Of a stretch of 64,000 nucleotides of DNA, positions 36,474 to 47,784 are shown piece after piece. The notes beneath the pieces are model-generated. The model did not search any database, had not been told where the DNA came from, and saw only the letters and a list, made by a program, of their open reading frames with translations. The stretch comes from CAWAQA01 sp963784065. Lineage in GTDB: Bacteria; Acidobacteriota; Vicinamibacteria; Vicinamibacterales; UBA2999. The stretch's first letter is position 1, and the number at the start of each line of letters is the position of its first letter. Position numbers and translations under genes: made by a program. Location of the stretch: positions 558,001 to 622,000 of the forward strand of contig CAWAQA010000003.1 of assembly GCA_963784065.1 (NCBI GenBank), given 5' to 3'.

Positions 36474-36475
36474 GG

Positions 36476-36496
36476 CGGGCTCTGAAGGCCCGCCCC
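36476..36496. repeat. GGCGGGC...GCCCGCC hairpin
   Basis: A 7-bp inverted repeat with a TCTGAAG-type loop lies at the boundary of the receptor remnant. It has the same architecture as the other hairpin repeats but different stem letters. Confidence 0.45.
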
Positions 36497-36587
36497 ACAC
36501 ACGTGAAATCCGCCCTAGCCTAGATGGGCAGGCTGGCAGTGTCAACCTCGTCGCCGGCTGGATGTCGGGCTCCCTCGCGTTGCGCCG

Positions 36588-36614
36588 CAAGGCGCGTCCA
36601 GCGGACGCGCCTTG
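36588..36614. terminator. Strong hairpin after the first LamG gene
   Basis: CAAGGCGCGTCC-AGC-GGACGCGCCTTG is a 12-bp perfect stem with a 3-base loop, located 14 bases past the LamG stop at 36628. There is no clear T-run, so it may act as a transcript-stabilising end or a weak terminator. Confidence 0.6.
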
Positions 36615-36627
36615 CCAGCGACCTCAA

Positions 36628-39600
36628 TCAGCGGAGACGGATCGTTCCCACCTCGGTCGAACCTCCCGCGACGGGAGGGGTTGACGGCGCCGTGCCGGAG
36701 ATCTCCCGGCCCGCCGACGGTGTGAACGTCGCCGATGCCTTGATGGCGCCGAGCGCCGCCGGGACGTCTGGTATGACAAACGCGCCGTTCGCATCGGAGG
36801 TGCCCAAATACGGCGACTCGGCCGCTGTAAGGACTCGACTGCGGCACGATCTGCACCGACCACGCGGGCTGGATGTACGAAAGCTGAATCTCCGGATTCC
36901 CGTTGTCGAACGCGAGGATCTGGATCGGAACCGGTCCCTCAGGCAGCCAGACGCGTCCGCTGCCCTGCTGGAAATTACCCGAGCCGACTGGCAGGTTCAC
37001 GATGGTCGAGCCGTCGATGATCAGTCGTCCTCCTTCGTTGGCGCCGAGGCCGAACGTGTAGATGCCCGACCGCGCCGCCCAGAAGTAGCCGGATAGCCGC
37101 ACCGCGTGGCTCCCGCCGCCAAATCCAAACGGGTCGGCGCCAAACACGAAGCCAGGATTCCTCAGGTTGGCCGCCGACACCACTTTCGTCCGGCTGGCCA
37201 TCCGGTCGGCGAGGCTCGGCATCTCGGTGAGGGTCGCCGGGAAGTCGAAGATCTCGGCCATCAGGCCGTGGACGTACGCCGCGACGCTCGCGCCGACCAC
37301 GGCCCTGCCCCACCTGTCCACCAGGCGCCCCGCCACCGTGGTCAGCGGATCCGGCACGACCGGTACGATCATCACGTCCGACGTCCCTGTCTTGCGCCGG
37401 CGATCGACCGCCGACGCCTGGAGGCTCACCCAGCTCACGCCGGCGGGCACCGTGAAGAGGAACCGATACGGCTCCGCGGCATCCGAGGCCAGGGCCACAC
37501 CGTTCACCGAAAGGTCGACGCGGTCGATATACGTCGTCCCGGTGGCTACGACGTCAATCGGAACCGTGGCCCCTTCGACGAACGTGGTGTCTGCGTCAGG
37601 CGCCGTGATGACCACCGTCGGCGGCGCGTATTGCAGCACCCCGGCGGTGCTGGAACAGGCACCGGTGTTGCCGGCGGCATCGTAGGCCGTTGCGGTGAAC
37701 GTCGCCTGGCTCACGGTCCCCGGAACGGTAAACGGCGCGCTGAACGGTGCCGACCGGTCGGTGACGTCCAGGCTTCCGTCACTTGACTGGAAGCGCACCG
37801 CGGTCACGCGAACGTTGTCGCTGGCCTGCACCGCGACGACGACCCGGTCGCCCTCGCGGACGGCCGAGCCCTCCACGGGGCTCGTGACCGTGCAGGCGGG
37901 CGGCACCATGCGCCGCACGATCTCCGCCGTCAGCGATGTGGCCGCAGGTCCCCAGAACCCGACGAACAACTGGTTGGCGCCCGGACGGACCGCAACGGGA
38001 ATCTCGATGAACGGCACGATGCCGCGACCGTCCGGTTTGCCCTTCTTGATTCGCTGCCACTCCTGGTCGAAGGAGTCGCTGTCGTTCCCTCGCCCGCCGT
38101 AGGCGATGAAATCGCGCGGCCGCAACACGACACGCCCATTCAGGGCGACCACGGCGGCCATGACGCCGTCATTCGCGATTCGCAGCGAATACTCGCCGGT
38201 GCTGTCGGTCACCTCGAACGTCTTCTTGTCGAGGACCGGCAGGCCGCTGCTCGTGTACGTCAGCGGACCGAACACCGTCGTCTCGTCCGGCGGCGGTGGC
38301 GGCGGGGGCGGCGGAGGCTCGGTAGGCGGTACCGCGATCGCCATGTCGGCCTGGATCTCGGAGGCGCTGAGGGCGCGGTTGTAGACGCGGACGTCGTCGA
38401 TGCGCCCGTGGAAGTATTCGTCGTGCCACACCGGGTTTCCGCCGATGCTCAGCACACCTTTGCTGCTGATCAGCGTGCCCTCGAAGGCGCCGCGGGCGAC
38501 CGGCACTCCGTCGACGTACAGCTGGACCATCGTGCCGTCGTAGGTGGCCGCGATGTGAGTCCACGCGTTGATCGGCACCTGGAACGTCCCGCTCACCTTC
38601 AGATCGAGGCCGCCGGTGTTGATGTTCGCCCGCGGCCGGGATGTGTCGTCGTTGGCGTACAGCGCGTAGGCGAGCCCTCCCTCGGTACCCTCGAAGTCCC
38701 TCTCCTTCTCCTTCATGACGACGGTGTTCCACCTGAACAACGAGTCGGGATTCACCCGCGCCTCTAGCGTCATGCCGTTGGTGAGATCGAGCGAATCGGC
38801 ATCGGGGATGCTGACCATTCCGCTCTGACCGTCGAATTGGATCGCCCCGCCATGCAGCCCTTCCGCGCGGGACGCGCCGCCCTGCATCGTCCCGGCGTTC
38901 TTGCGGCCCGATGAGTCAACGACATCCACTCCGGACGCTTCGTCGAAGCTGTACGCAGCCACCAGCCCTGGCGGGCGGTCCGGACTGTAAGTCGTGAACG
39001 ACCACGATACGTCGCCGGCGAGCGCGTTGCCGGCTTCGTCGGTGAGACCGGCGCTCCCGCCGCGGAGACGCGCGGTGTAGGTGCGGTCCGGCAGCAGCGG
39101 TGTCGAAGGACTGAGGGTCGCGGTGTGAGTGGCGGCGTCGTACGTCACCGACGCGTTGACGACGGAGGAGGACGGGTCGCGCAGTTCGAACGTTGCCAGC
39201 CCGATGCGGTCGGCGGCCATCGGCTCGTCGAAGATCGCCGTGACGCCGGTCGTCACGGGCGCGGTGCCGCCTCCCGGCGGCAGGACCGTGATGACCGAGG
39301 GAGTGGTTCTGTCGGCGTTGACGATCAAGGGCAGGCCGGCGCTCACCCGGCCGGCACTGTCGATCACATACACGTAGAGGGTCGAAAGGTCGCTGAAGCT
39401 GCCCTGGTTGACCTCGATCGTGATCGACGAGTCGGACCACGCCCGCGGCAGCTGAATCTCACGGTGCCTGGACGCGGCGTAGGTCGGCGCGTCGCCAATC
39501 TCGACGCGGGCCTGCGAGGTATCGACGTACACGTCGTCCCAATAGGCGTAGCTGTCGCCGATACCGGGGCACGCGTCATCGGCGTCGTGTCCGAGGTACT

Positions 39601-40339
39601 GGCCGATCCACACGTTCTCCCATCGGGTACCTGCCTCCTCTGGTTTGCGAGTCTGCACCGGCTGGTCGGCCAGGAGCTCGCCGTCGACCCAGAACTTCAT
39701 GACGCCGTCCTGGGCGGTCGGTGACGACTGCTCGAAGTAGCCCTGGATGTGAGCCCACCGTTTGGAGAAGGTGGCCGGTGTCGGCTCGAGCCACTTCAGA
39801 TCGGCAGTGCCGACCGTCGTGGTGAGCAGGCTCCCGTTGCAGAACATGACGTAGTCGAGATGCGGCTCGAGGTTGTCCTGCGACGTGATGCGGAACGGCT
39901 TGTGATTGCGCGAATACGGCGGCGGCGCGTCGAGGTAATACCACCCGTCCAGGTAGATTCGCGGCAACGGCGTGTTGGCGATGCCGATTGCCGAATTCCA
40001 CTTGCCGTCCACGAAGTTCGCGCGCGCGCTGGTGCGCGAGTTCTCCCGCGTCACGGTGGTCGAGAAGGTGGGTTTGGCCGATGTCTCCCCGCCTGGATAG
40101 GTATCCCACCCGTCGATCGTCGCGTCGTCGGCGCCGCGCTCGAAGTCGTCGAACTTGAGAGGCGCGGCCACGGGCTTGGCGCCGAAACCGGTGCCGGTAA
40201 TCTGAATCGTGGCGCCATCAGCGACGGTGCCGGACAAGCTCTCGACAAGGGGCGCCGCCACCTGTGCGTTGGGATGCCCGGTGAAGAGCACGGTTGTCGC
40301 GACGAGCACGGCGACGCCACTGATCAGTCTTCTAGTCAT
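36628..40339 (-). CDS. Secreted LamG/PA14 multidomain protein (frameshifted near its end)
   Basis: This is a large exported protein of about 1,236 residues. After a signal peptide (RRLISGVAVLVATTVLFTG) come, in order: an IPT-like start, a jelly-roll module (to about 300) shared with the protein at 50508, a Big_5 Ig-like domain, a LamG domain (LVAAYSFDEASG ... DDVRVYNRAL), a poly-proline linker, two or three Ig-like repeats, a carboxypeptidase-regulatory-like segment, and a PA14 domain (IYTFGLGANEGGRLIIDG). One surplus base near 36810 hides the true end GTIRLR. The ATG at 40339 has TGAGGACAGG before it. It probably binds surface glycan. There is no PEP-CTERM or LPXTG sorting tail. Confidence 0.78.
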
Positions 40340-40601
40340 TGCGGTCCTGTCCTCAATCCATTGACGGACGGTTCTACGAGCTTCAATTGTTTTGGAGCGA
40401 TCCGTCGCCCAACCAGCTGCGCGCGCCACCGCGCCGCTGCGTCACGTGCCGTCGAGGGCCAGGTCGCCCTCTCGTGCGCTGACAGGATCATGTCCTGCCG
40501 TTCGACTGCCCTCCTGGGCTGTCTCTTCCCAATCACTGCGGGCCGCTCCGATGTCGCGGGCCCGCAATCGCACTCGAAAGCTTTTATGGGTAGTTAGCGG
40601 T

Positions 40602-41953
40602 CTAGTCGTGGGCGAGCGTAGAGATGGAGAATCGATACTTGCCCGACGCTTCGAGCGGGATGGCGTCCACGAACTCGACGTCAACCGTCATCGCCTCGCC
40701 GAGGAAGCTGCGAACCTTGCCCGCGAGCGTCGTGGCGCTCTCGCCGGACCAGTCGGGGCGGCGCACCACCCGCGCCCTGATGCGATCGGCCCGGTCCTGC
40801 ACGAACTGGATCTGGCCGACGCCCGGGAATGCTGGTCACGGCATAGGTGGCGAGGACGATGCCGGACACCTTCTGGCCGCCGAGCGCCGTCAGGAACTCG
40901 GTGACGCGGCCGCCGGTCAGGTTGAGCAGCGGCAGGCCACGGCCGCAGTCGCAGCCGCCGGCCATCAGCTCGCCCGCGTCGCGTGTGCGGTAGCGGATCA
41001 TCGGCATCGCGAAGTTCCTGAGGTCGGTGACGACGATCTCGCCCGACACCACTTCCACGAGCAGGTTCTCGGCGTTGATGTGCATGCCGCGGTGGTGCCC
41101 GCACTCCGAGGCGATGACCGCGAACTCCCGGCACCCGTACCGGTTGTAGACCTTGCAACCGAAGGTGGACTCGATGAGCGTCCGGTTGTCGGCGGTCAGC
41201 ACTTCTCCCGAGGTGATGATCGCGCGCGGCCGCGGCGCTTCGAGGCCGCTGTCCCGCAGGAACTGCGCGAAGAGCGCTATCGTGTTGGCGTAGGCGAGGA
41301 CGAACTTCGGGTCATGACGCATCAGCCGCTGGTGAAACGCCCGCATCCGGCCGTCGTCGATGGACGATGCGTCGAGCATGACGCGGCGGTCGAGGATCCA
41401 GTCGCGGACGCGCCCTTTCATCGACCCGGACGCCAGGTCGCGCGGGGCGCCCCAGAGCACGGCCATCTTCTGCCCGATATCCCACCCCGTCCAGCGGTTG
41501 TGCCGGATGGCCGCCGCGGAGCGGCTGTCGAGCCGGTCCTCGTCGTAGTAGAAGACCATCGGACTGCCGGTGGAGCCGCCCGTCATGTCCTTCAGGAGAG
41601 GTCCGCTGACGTTGTCCGCGATGAGGTCGCGCATCCACTCCTGGATTTCCTCCTTCGACGTCGTGGGCACGCGGGCGATGTCGTCGGGCGTCCTGACGTC
41701 TTCCGGCAGCATGCCGATCGCCGTCAGCTTCCTCCGATAGAACGCGCAATGATCGAACGCGTGCTTCAGCAGAACCTTGAACTGCGTCCACTGCAGCTCC
41801 TGGAGCTCCCAGCGCCGCAGGTACTGGCTGCGCTCGAACTGCTCGAGGTACGCGAGCCGCGTGCTCCGGTTCTTCCGGACCCAGGCCGGAAACAGGACGC
41901 GCTTGATCAGCAGCGGCCGTAGGGTCGACGCCGGTGCCGGTGTTGGTCATCAT
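40602..41953 (-). CDS. PaaK/CapK-like adenylate-forming enzyme, copy B (two frameshifts)
   Basis: This is an AMP-binding protein related to phenylacetate-CoA ligase, of the branch common in capsule loci (CapK). Its motifs are the P-loop MTGGSTGSPMVFYY, then VYNRYGCREF and YRTRDAGEL, with a C-terminal GKYRFSIS. Two surplus bases, one between about 41715 and 41940 and one near 40832, are removed in the repaired frame of about 449 residues. The start ATG overlaps the preceding glycosyltransferase stop (ATGATGA). It is the last gene of the seven-gene operon. It probably activates an acyl group for glycan decoration; the substrate is unknown. Confidence 0.78.
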
Positions 41954-43351
41954 TGGGCCGCCTCCTCGAGAAGATCCGCGAACCGCGCCGTGAGATTCCG
42001 CCGGTCGAAGCGGCTGATATAGGCCGTGTCCGGCTGGACCCGGAGTCCGCCCGACCGGCGCTTGCGATACAGCCCCTGGATCGTCTGCGCCAGTCCGGCC
42101 ACGTCGTGCGGGGCGACGGTGATGCCCAGGCCGCTCGCCGCCAGCAGCTCGCCGAGCGACCCGGGCGCCGCGATCGCGAGGATCGGCTTGGCGGCAAAGA
42201 GATATTCGAAGACCTTCGCGGGAATGTGCGACGCGGCCGACGTTCCGCCGCGCTGCAGGATGAGCAGCACGTCGCTCGCCTGGATCGCGGCAATCGTCGC
42301 CTGATGAGGCTGCAGCCCGAAGCTGCGCACCACGCCGGCGGCCTCGAGGCGCCGCACGCTCTCGTGATGCTCGGCGTCGATCTCGCCAATCAGGTTGACG
42401 CGCAGTGCCTGCCGCAGCTGCGGATCGGCTGCGACCAGCTGTTCCAGGGCGTGGAACAGTTCCCGGCCCGTTTCGCGATAGATCGTGCCGGCATGCGTGA
42501 TCGTGAAATGCCGCGGGTCCGGGCCTGGGCCCGCGCTGGCGGCGAAGTCGTCGGGGTCGTAGCCGTTGGTCAACACCGACATACGGCCCGCGTCGAGCTG
42601 CGGGAGCTCGGCCCGCAGGTCTTCCGGCTCGCCCGGCGACACCACGACCAGCTTCGCGGCGTTGGCCACGACCATCCGTTTTGCGTGACTTCTGCCAGCT
42701 CCGGAACATCGCCGGCATCGGTCACCCACGGGTCGCGGAAGTCCACGACGTGCGGTTTCCGGAAGCACTTCGCCAGCACGTACGCGGCGAGGTGGCTCGA
42801 GTGCGGTGGAGACGACGAGTAGATCACGTCCACGCGCTCGGTGAGCAGCACCCTCGCCGCGCGCATGACGGCCAGCGGCACCCACAAGATGTGTGAGTCG
42901 GGCGACTCGAGCAGGACACGGCAGACGAGCTGCTTGGCGCGGGAGAACCATGAGGCGCCAGCATCGGGCTCCGGGCTTCGGGCTCCGGGCTCCGGGCTTC
43001 GGACTTCAGACTCCGGGCTCCGGGCTCCAGACTCCGGGCATTGGACTCCGGACGGCCGGGGCGGCGCCGCTCCGCTTCAGGCGCTTCATCCACCGGGAGA
43101 CGGCGTCCACGAGCGTGGCCGCGTCCCAGTCGCGCGTTCGCAGCACGAGAACGCCTTCGGGCAGCTGTTCGGTCAGCCGCTCGTCCTGGAACGCGTCGCT
43201 CCGCGGCTTGATCGTGACGACGATCGGCCGCCAGCCGAACTGCCCGAGGTACTTGCAGGTACTTCAGCGTGCGACGGCCGCCGACATAGGCTTCCGGCGG
43301 GAAGGCATACGACACCATCAGCACGGTGCGAGCCGGCGCCGGCGCTTTCAT
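41950..43351 (-). CDS. GT4-type glycosyltransferase with a repeat-derived linker (frameshifted)
   Basis: This is a GT-B glycosyltransferase. The N-terminus (TVLMVSYAFPPEAYVGG) and the C-terminal donor domain (THAGTIYRETG ... HIPAKVFEYLFAAKPILAI) are typical of GT4. Between residues of about 95 and 130 is an unusual linker made of about four heptads, SPE(S/P)(G/E)(A/V)R, encoded by a CCCGGAGCCCGAAG-type array. Shifts lie near 43262, 43065 and 42680 (the last a missing A in a run). The ATG overlaps the previous stop (ATGA). It belongs to the seven-gene glycan operon. Confidence 0.78.
42963..43055. repeat. Spacer-type tandem array inside a glycosyltransferase gene
   Basis: On the minus strand about four imperfect 21-base units rich in CCCGGAG(T/C)CTGGAG and CCCGGAGCCCGAAG lie within the coding region. 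The unit is the same as in the intergenic arrays at 4001 and 35150. Because 21 is a multiple of three, copies can be added without breaking the frame. Confidence 0.65.
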
Positions 43352-44751
43352 GAGCACAGGGATACCCCAGGCGCGCCAGTCGTACGCGCGGGAATGGCGC
43401 AGATCACCGTCTGATACTTGCCGGAGCGCGGGTTCCGCGGAATGTCGTCGACGAAATGGAGCCGGACGGCGACGTCCGGACCCATGATCGAGCGGACCTC
43501 CGCCACCATCGCGGCCTGCAGGTCCTCACCGGCGCCGCGCGCGATGACGTTCACGTCAATCGACGACGGGTCGTGCTGGACGAACTGCGCGTGCGTGATC
43601 GCCGGCAGATCCATGAACAGGTCGTCGAGCATCAGCCCCGCAACCCTGGACCCGTCTGGCCGGTAGAGGATGTCCGCGGTCCGCCCGTCGAGGCTCGAGA
43701 AGGTCGGCAGCGGGCACCCGCAGTCGCACGGCCCCTCGGACGCCGTGGCCACGTCGCCGGTGGCGTAGCGGATGAACGGCATGCCGCGGTTGAGAAGGTC
43801 GGTGACGACGATCTCGCCAGACTCGCCAGGGCGCGCCGGGCGGCCGTTGCGCAGGATCTCGACGATGACGCTGCCCGAGTCCACGTGGAACCGATCGTGA
43901 CGCCCGCACTCGAAGCCGACGCACCCGTGCTCGCGCGAGCAGTACAGGTTGAAGACGTCGCCGCCGAAGACGCGCCGGAACAGCTCGCGCTGGTGATCGC
44001 GCAGCTTTTCCGCGGTGCACAACACCCGGTCCACCTTGATGGGCACGAGGTGGCGCTCGACGAAGGTCGCGAACTGCTCGATGGCGTTCGGATATCCGTA
44101 GATGACCTTCGGGCGGAAGTCCCACAACCGCCGGTGATAGGCGAGCATTGCGTCGCGCGTCATGACGGTGCAGCAGATCGCCTCGTCCGCCGACGCATAC
44201 CGCCGGATCCACTGTTTGACGCGGAGGGCCCCCTTGGGAGGCTCGAGATCCGCATGGGCGCCCCAGATGAGCGCGCGCTTGTCCCCGGGCCGGTACCCGC
44301 AGCGCTCGAGGATCCCCCACTGGCGGCCGAACCTCGCCACCCGGCAGGCATCGTCGCGATAGAACGACGTCTGGGTACCCGTGGTGCCGCCCGTGTAATC
44401 GAGCTGCAGCGAGGTCTGCGGCACGCTTCGCGCCACCAGGTCCGCCTTGCGGTCGCGGATGTCCGCTTTCGTGAGCAGCGGCAGGAGCCGCAGCTCCTCG
44501 AGCGTGACCTCGGACGACGGCGCGTAGCCGAGCGCGGTCCATCGCTCGCGGTAGAGCGGCACGTCGGCGTACGCGTGGGCGAGCAGCCGCGCCAGGGCGG
44601 CCAGCGACTGGCGTTCGATGGCGGCGCCGTCCTGCGACACCAGCGTGCGGAACGCGTCGCGGTGCGGCTGCCATCCGCCAAAGCCGTTGCGCCGGCTGAT
44701 GACGTCGTGAGCGAAGGGTCGTAGGAGTCCTGCCATCACCGTCGCGCTCAC
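43348..44751 (-). CDS. PaaK/CapK-like adenylate-forming enzyme, copy A
   Basis: This 467-residue AMP-binding protein is of the capsule-associated PaaK/CapK branch and is intact in the sequence. The nucleotide motif is DYTGGTTGTQTSFY, followed by NLYCSREHGC and FIRYATGDVA, and a C-terminal NPRSGKYQTV. The GTG at 44751 overlaps the asparagine-synthase stop (GTGA); the alternative start is ATG at 44736. It is paralogous to the enzyme at 40602, so the operon carries two. It likely activates a carboxylic acid for attachment to, or processing of, the glycan. Confidence 0.8.
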   Translation of the reverse strand: MSATVMAGLLRPFAHDVISRRNGFGGWQPHRDAFRTLVSQDGAAIERQSLAALARLLAHAYADVPLYRERWTALGYAPSSEVTLEELRLLPLLTKADIRDRKADLVARSVPQTSLQLDYTGGTTGTQTSFYRDDACRVARFGRQWGILERCGYRPGDKRALIWGAHADLEPPKGALRVKQWIRRYASADEAICCTVMTRDAMLAYHRRLWDFRPKVIYGYPNAIEQFATFVERHLVPIKVDRVLCTAEKLRDHQRELFRRVFGGDVFNLYCSREHGCVGFECGRHDRFHVDSGSVIVEILRNGRPARPGESGEIVVTDLLNRGMPFIRYATGDVATASEGPCDCGCPLPTFSSLDGRTADILYRPDGSRVAGLMLDDLFMDLPAITHAQFVQHDPSSIDVNVIARGAGEDLQAAMVAEVRSIMGPDVAVRLHFVDDIPRNPRSGKYQTVICAIPARTTGAPGVSLCS

Positions 44752-46632
44752 ATGAACCGCTCGTGCCACTTCTGGAACATCATCAGCGCGAAGAGCTGGC
44801 GGTCGTAGGTCTCGCGCCTCGTCATGTGCGCGTCGATCATGCCGGTCACGGCGCCGGCGTCGAACAGACCGTGCCGCTCCAGGCGCGCGGGCGCCAGCGT
44901 GCTGCGCACGTAGTCCTTCAAGTCGGTTCGCAGCCACGAGGTCATCGGCGACGCGAACCCCTGCTTGCGGTGGTCGATCACCTCGTCGGGCAGGAAACGG
45001 CGCGCGACGCGCCGCAGCAGGTACTTCTTCGTCGTCGCGCGGATCTTGAGCGACGAGGGAATGGTCGCGCAGAACTCGACGAGCGGGTGGTCGAGGAACG
45101 GCACGCGCAATTCCAGGCTGCACTGCATGCTCAGGCGATCGCTGAGCGCGAGGATGTCCTCGGGCAGATAGGTGTTGATGTCGTGGTTGAGCGCGCGATC
45201 CACGAGGTCGTGCGCCGCCGGCGAGTCGAAGTGCCGGGTGTCGCCGGCCTGGCCTTCACCGTCGTGATCGAGCGCGCCCGCGGCGCAGACGCGCCGCTTC
45301 ATCGCCTCGTTGAACACCGTGACGTAGTTCAGGTAGCGCCGCGGCGCCGGCAGCTCCGCCGCCCGGACGAACCGCTTCAGGTGATTGATCGTGTAGTGGC
45401 CGTCCCGCCGCTCCGGCAGGCTGTCCACCAGCGGACCGATCATCCGCCGGCGCACGAACGAGGGAACGCGGTCGTAGCCGGCGCTCAGCTTCAGGCCGAG
45501 GTGCCGCTCGTATCCGCCAAACAGCTCGTCGCCGCCGAGGCCCGTGAGCGCGACGGTGACGCTCTGCCGCGCCAGCTTGCAGATGTAGTAGGTCGGAATG
45601 ACCGAGTCGTCCGCGAACGGCTCGTCGAACGCCTCGACGGCGTGATCCAGGACCTCCTCGAGATTCGGCTGGACTTCGAACTCCGTATGCGTCGTGCCGT
45701 AGCGCCGGCTCAGGAGGCGCGCGTACGGCCGCTCGTCGAGGTGACCGCCGGCGCCGCCGCCGAAGCCGATGGTGAAGGTCTTCACCGGCGTGCTGGTCAT
45801 CTCGGCCATCAGCGCCACGACGAGGCTCGAGTCCACGCCGCCGCTGAGGAACGCACCCAGCGACACGTCGCTCATCAGGTGCGAGCGAACCGCGTCCTCG
45901 AACAGCTCGACGAACCGGCGCCCCAGGGCCACTTCGTCGGCGTCCGGGATCGGGTCGAAACGCAGCTGCCAGTAGCGCCTGGTCGTGATGCCGCCCGCGT
46001 CGGCGATCATGATGTGGCCCGGCTCGAGCTTCCTGATCTCGCGGTAGATGGTCAGCGGCGCCGGGATGTAGCCGAACGTGAGATACCGGTCGAGCGCCTC
46101 GGGATCGAGCTGAACCCCGGGCGAGGCCGGCCCGTACGAGGGCCTTCATCTCCGAGGCGAAGAGCAGGCCGCCGGCATGCCGCGCGTAGAACAGCGGCTT
46201 GATCCCGAGCCGGTCGCGCGCGATCAGAAGCCGCTGGCGCCGTTCGTCCCAGAGCGCCACGGCGAACATGCCGCGCAGCCGCTCGATGCATTTCTCGCCG
46301 ATTTCCTCGTAGAGGTGCACGATCACCTCGACGTCGCTGCGGGTCCGGAACACGTGGCCGCGGCCGATCAGCTCCTGGCGCAGCTCGTTGTGGTTGTAGA
46401 TCTCGCCGTTACAGACAACGGTGACCTGCCCGTCCTCGCTCGAGATCGGTTGATGCCCGCCGGCCACGTCGATGATCGACAGGCGCGTCATGCCGATGCC
46501 GGCGCGGCGCGAGACGTGAAAGCCCTCGTCGTCGGGCCCGCGGTGACGGAGCGCCTTCACCATGCGTTCCACGACGTCGCGAGAGACGTCGCGCGCGCCT
46601 TCAGGCGTCCAGGATCCAGCTATGCCACACAT
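44748..46632 (-). CDS. asnB: Asparagine-synthase-like amidotransferase (frameshifted)
   Basis: This glutamine-dependent amidotransferase has the N-terminal nucleophile Cys2 (MCGIAGSW). Glutaminase features are HRGPDDEG and CNGEIYN. The C-terminal ATP-pyrophosphatase domain has SGGVDSS and LTGLGGDELFGGYERH. One surplus base near 46132 breaks it; the repaired length is about 627 residues, matching the amidotransferases of XrtA-type polysaccharide loci as well as AsnB. In this operon it may amidate uronic acids of the glycan instead of making free asparagine. It is tightly packed between a GT2 (4-base gap) and an adenylating enzyme (4-base overlap). Confidence 0.85.
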
Positions 46633-46636
46633 CGAG

Positions 46637-47776
46637 TCACCCGAGCCTCGGCGTCCAGACCGCCTGTTTCTGTCCGGCCGCAAACTTCACCAGCGCCTGT
46701 CCCGCGGCCACGTTAATCAGGACGAAGTAGTACGGAATGCTGACGAGCGAGCTGGAGTAGCCCTTCCGCTCCGCCAGCCACCCCGCGGCAGCCATCACGA
46801 GCACGACCGACCCGGCCAGCCACGACATCTGGTAGACCGTGCCGGCGTCCCACAGCGCGGCGGCCGCGAGGTAGGCCGCGGGCACTGCGGCAAACGCCGC
46901 GTAGCGCAGGACCTTGTGCGAAAAGAGCTGCAGGGAGAACACGCCATGGCGGCGCGGATTGAACAGCGCGCGCATGTCGGCCATCGCCCACCACGCGCGC
47001 AAAGCGACACGGACGCGCATCTGGTACTCGGCGCGCGACGTCGTCAGCGTGTCCTCGTACAGGATCGCGTCCGGCTCGTAGATCACGCGATAGCCGCACT
47101 CGACGACGTGCAGCGGCAGGACGAAGTCGGGCAGCTGATCGTCGCGCATCCGCAGGAAGAGATCGCGGCGGACGGCGTCGACGCCGCCGTTCACTCCGAC
47201 GATCGAGCCCAGCCTCGTTTCCGATCGGCGCAGCAGATCTTCGTACGCCATGTAAGCCTTGCACCCGAACCCGACGCCTGAGCCGTCGCCCCCGCCGTAG
47301 ACGAGGCGTCCGGTCGCATACCCGACGCGCGGATCGCTGAAGTTCCGCGCCAGCATGCGGACCGTCTCCGGCGCATACATCGAATTCGCGTCGGCGAAGA
47401 CGAAGAGGTGCCCGGTTGCCTGTTCGGCAGCGAGGTTCAGCGCCGCCGTCTTGCCGCGTCTCGGCTCCTGACGCAGCAGCACCACGCCGTCCCCGGCGTA
47501 CTCCTGGACGATGGCGTCGGTGCCGTCCGTGGATGCATCGGAGACGACGATGATCTGAAGCTTGTCGCGCGGGTAGTCGAGCGCGAGCTTGTTCTCGAGC
47601 GTCGCCCGGATCGAGCGCGCCTCGTTGCGGGCGGCAATGATGATCGTCACCGTCGGCAGGCCGCTTCCCGTCGCGACGCGCCGCCGCACGAGACGGCCGA
47701 GCACGATCGTCAGCAGGGGATACCCTGCGTACGTGTAAAGCAGCACCGCCAGTGAGAGCCAGAACAGGTATCGCAC
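46637..47776 (-). CDS. Membrane GT2 glycosyltransferase (processive type)
   Basis: This 379-residue family-2 glycosyltransferase has an N-terminal membrane helix (YLFWLSLAVLLYTYAGYP). The GT-A motifs are IIVVSDASTDGT and FVFADANS. Two or three C-terminal membrane helices follow (AAFAAVPAAYLAAAALW, LAGSVVLVMAAAGWL). This layout is common in glycan-elongating synthases. The start is GTG at 47776 with GAGG six bases before it; no ATG fits. There is no frameshift. Confidence 0.85.
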   Translation of the reverse strand: MRYLFWLSLAVLLYTYAGYPLLTIVLGRLVRRRVATGSGLPTVTIIIAARNEARSIRATLENKLALDYPRDKLQIIVVSDASTDGTDAIVQEYAGDGVVLLRQEPRRGKTAALNLAAEQATGHLFVFADANSMYAPETVRMLARNFSDPRVGYATGRLVYGGGDGSGVGFGCKAYMAYEDLLRRSETRLGSIVGVNGGVDAVRRDLFLRMRDDQLPDFVLPLHVVECGYRVIYEPDAILYEDTLTTSRAEYQMRVRVALRAWWAMADMRALFNPRRHGVFSLQLFSHKVLRYAAFAAVPAAYLAAAALWDAGTVYQMSWLAGSVVLVMAAAGWLAERKGYSSSLVSIPYYFVLINVAAGQALVKFAAGQKQAVWTPRLG

Positions 47777-47784
47777 GCTGAACC

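Noticed and set aside
40396..40411. Sigma-54-like element before LamG paralogue 1
   Set aside because: On the minus strand TGGGCGACGGATCGCT keeps the GG-N10-GC spacing but both -24 and -12 boxes are poor; too weak to call.
42963..43055. Possible CRISPR or other spaced array
   Set aside because: Units are contiguous, short and degenerate, without unique spacers, and lie in a coding region.
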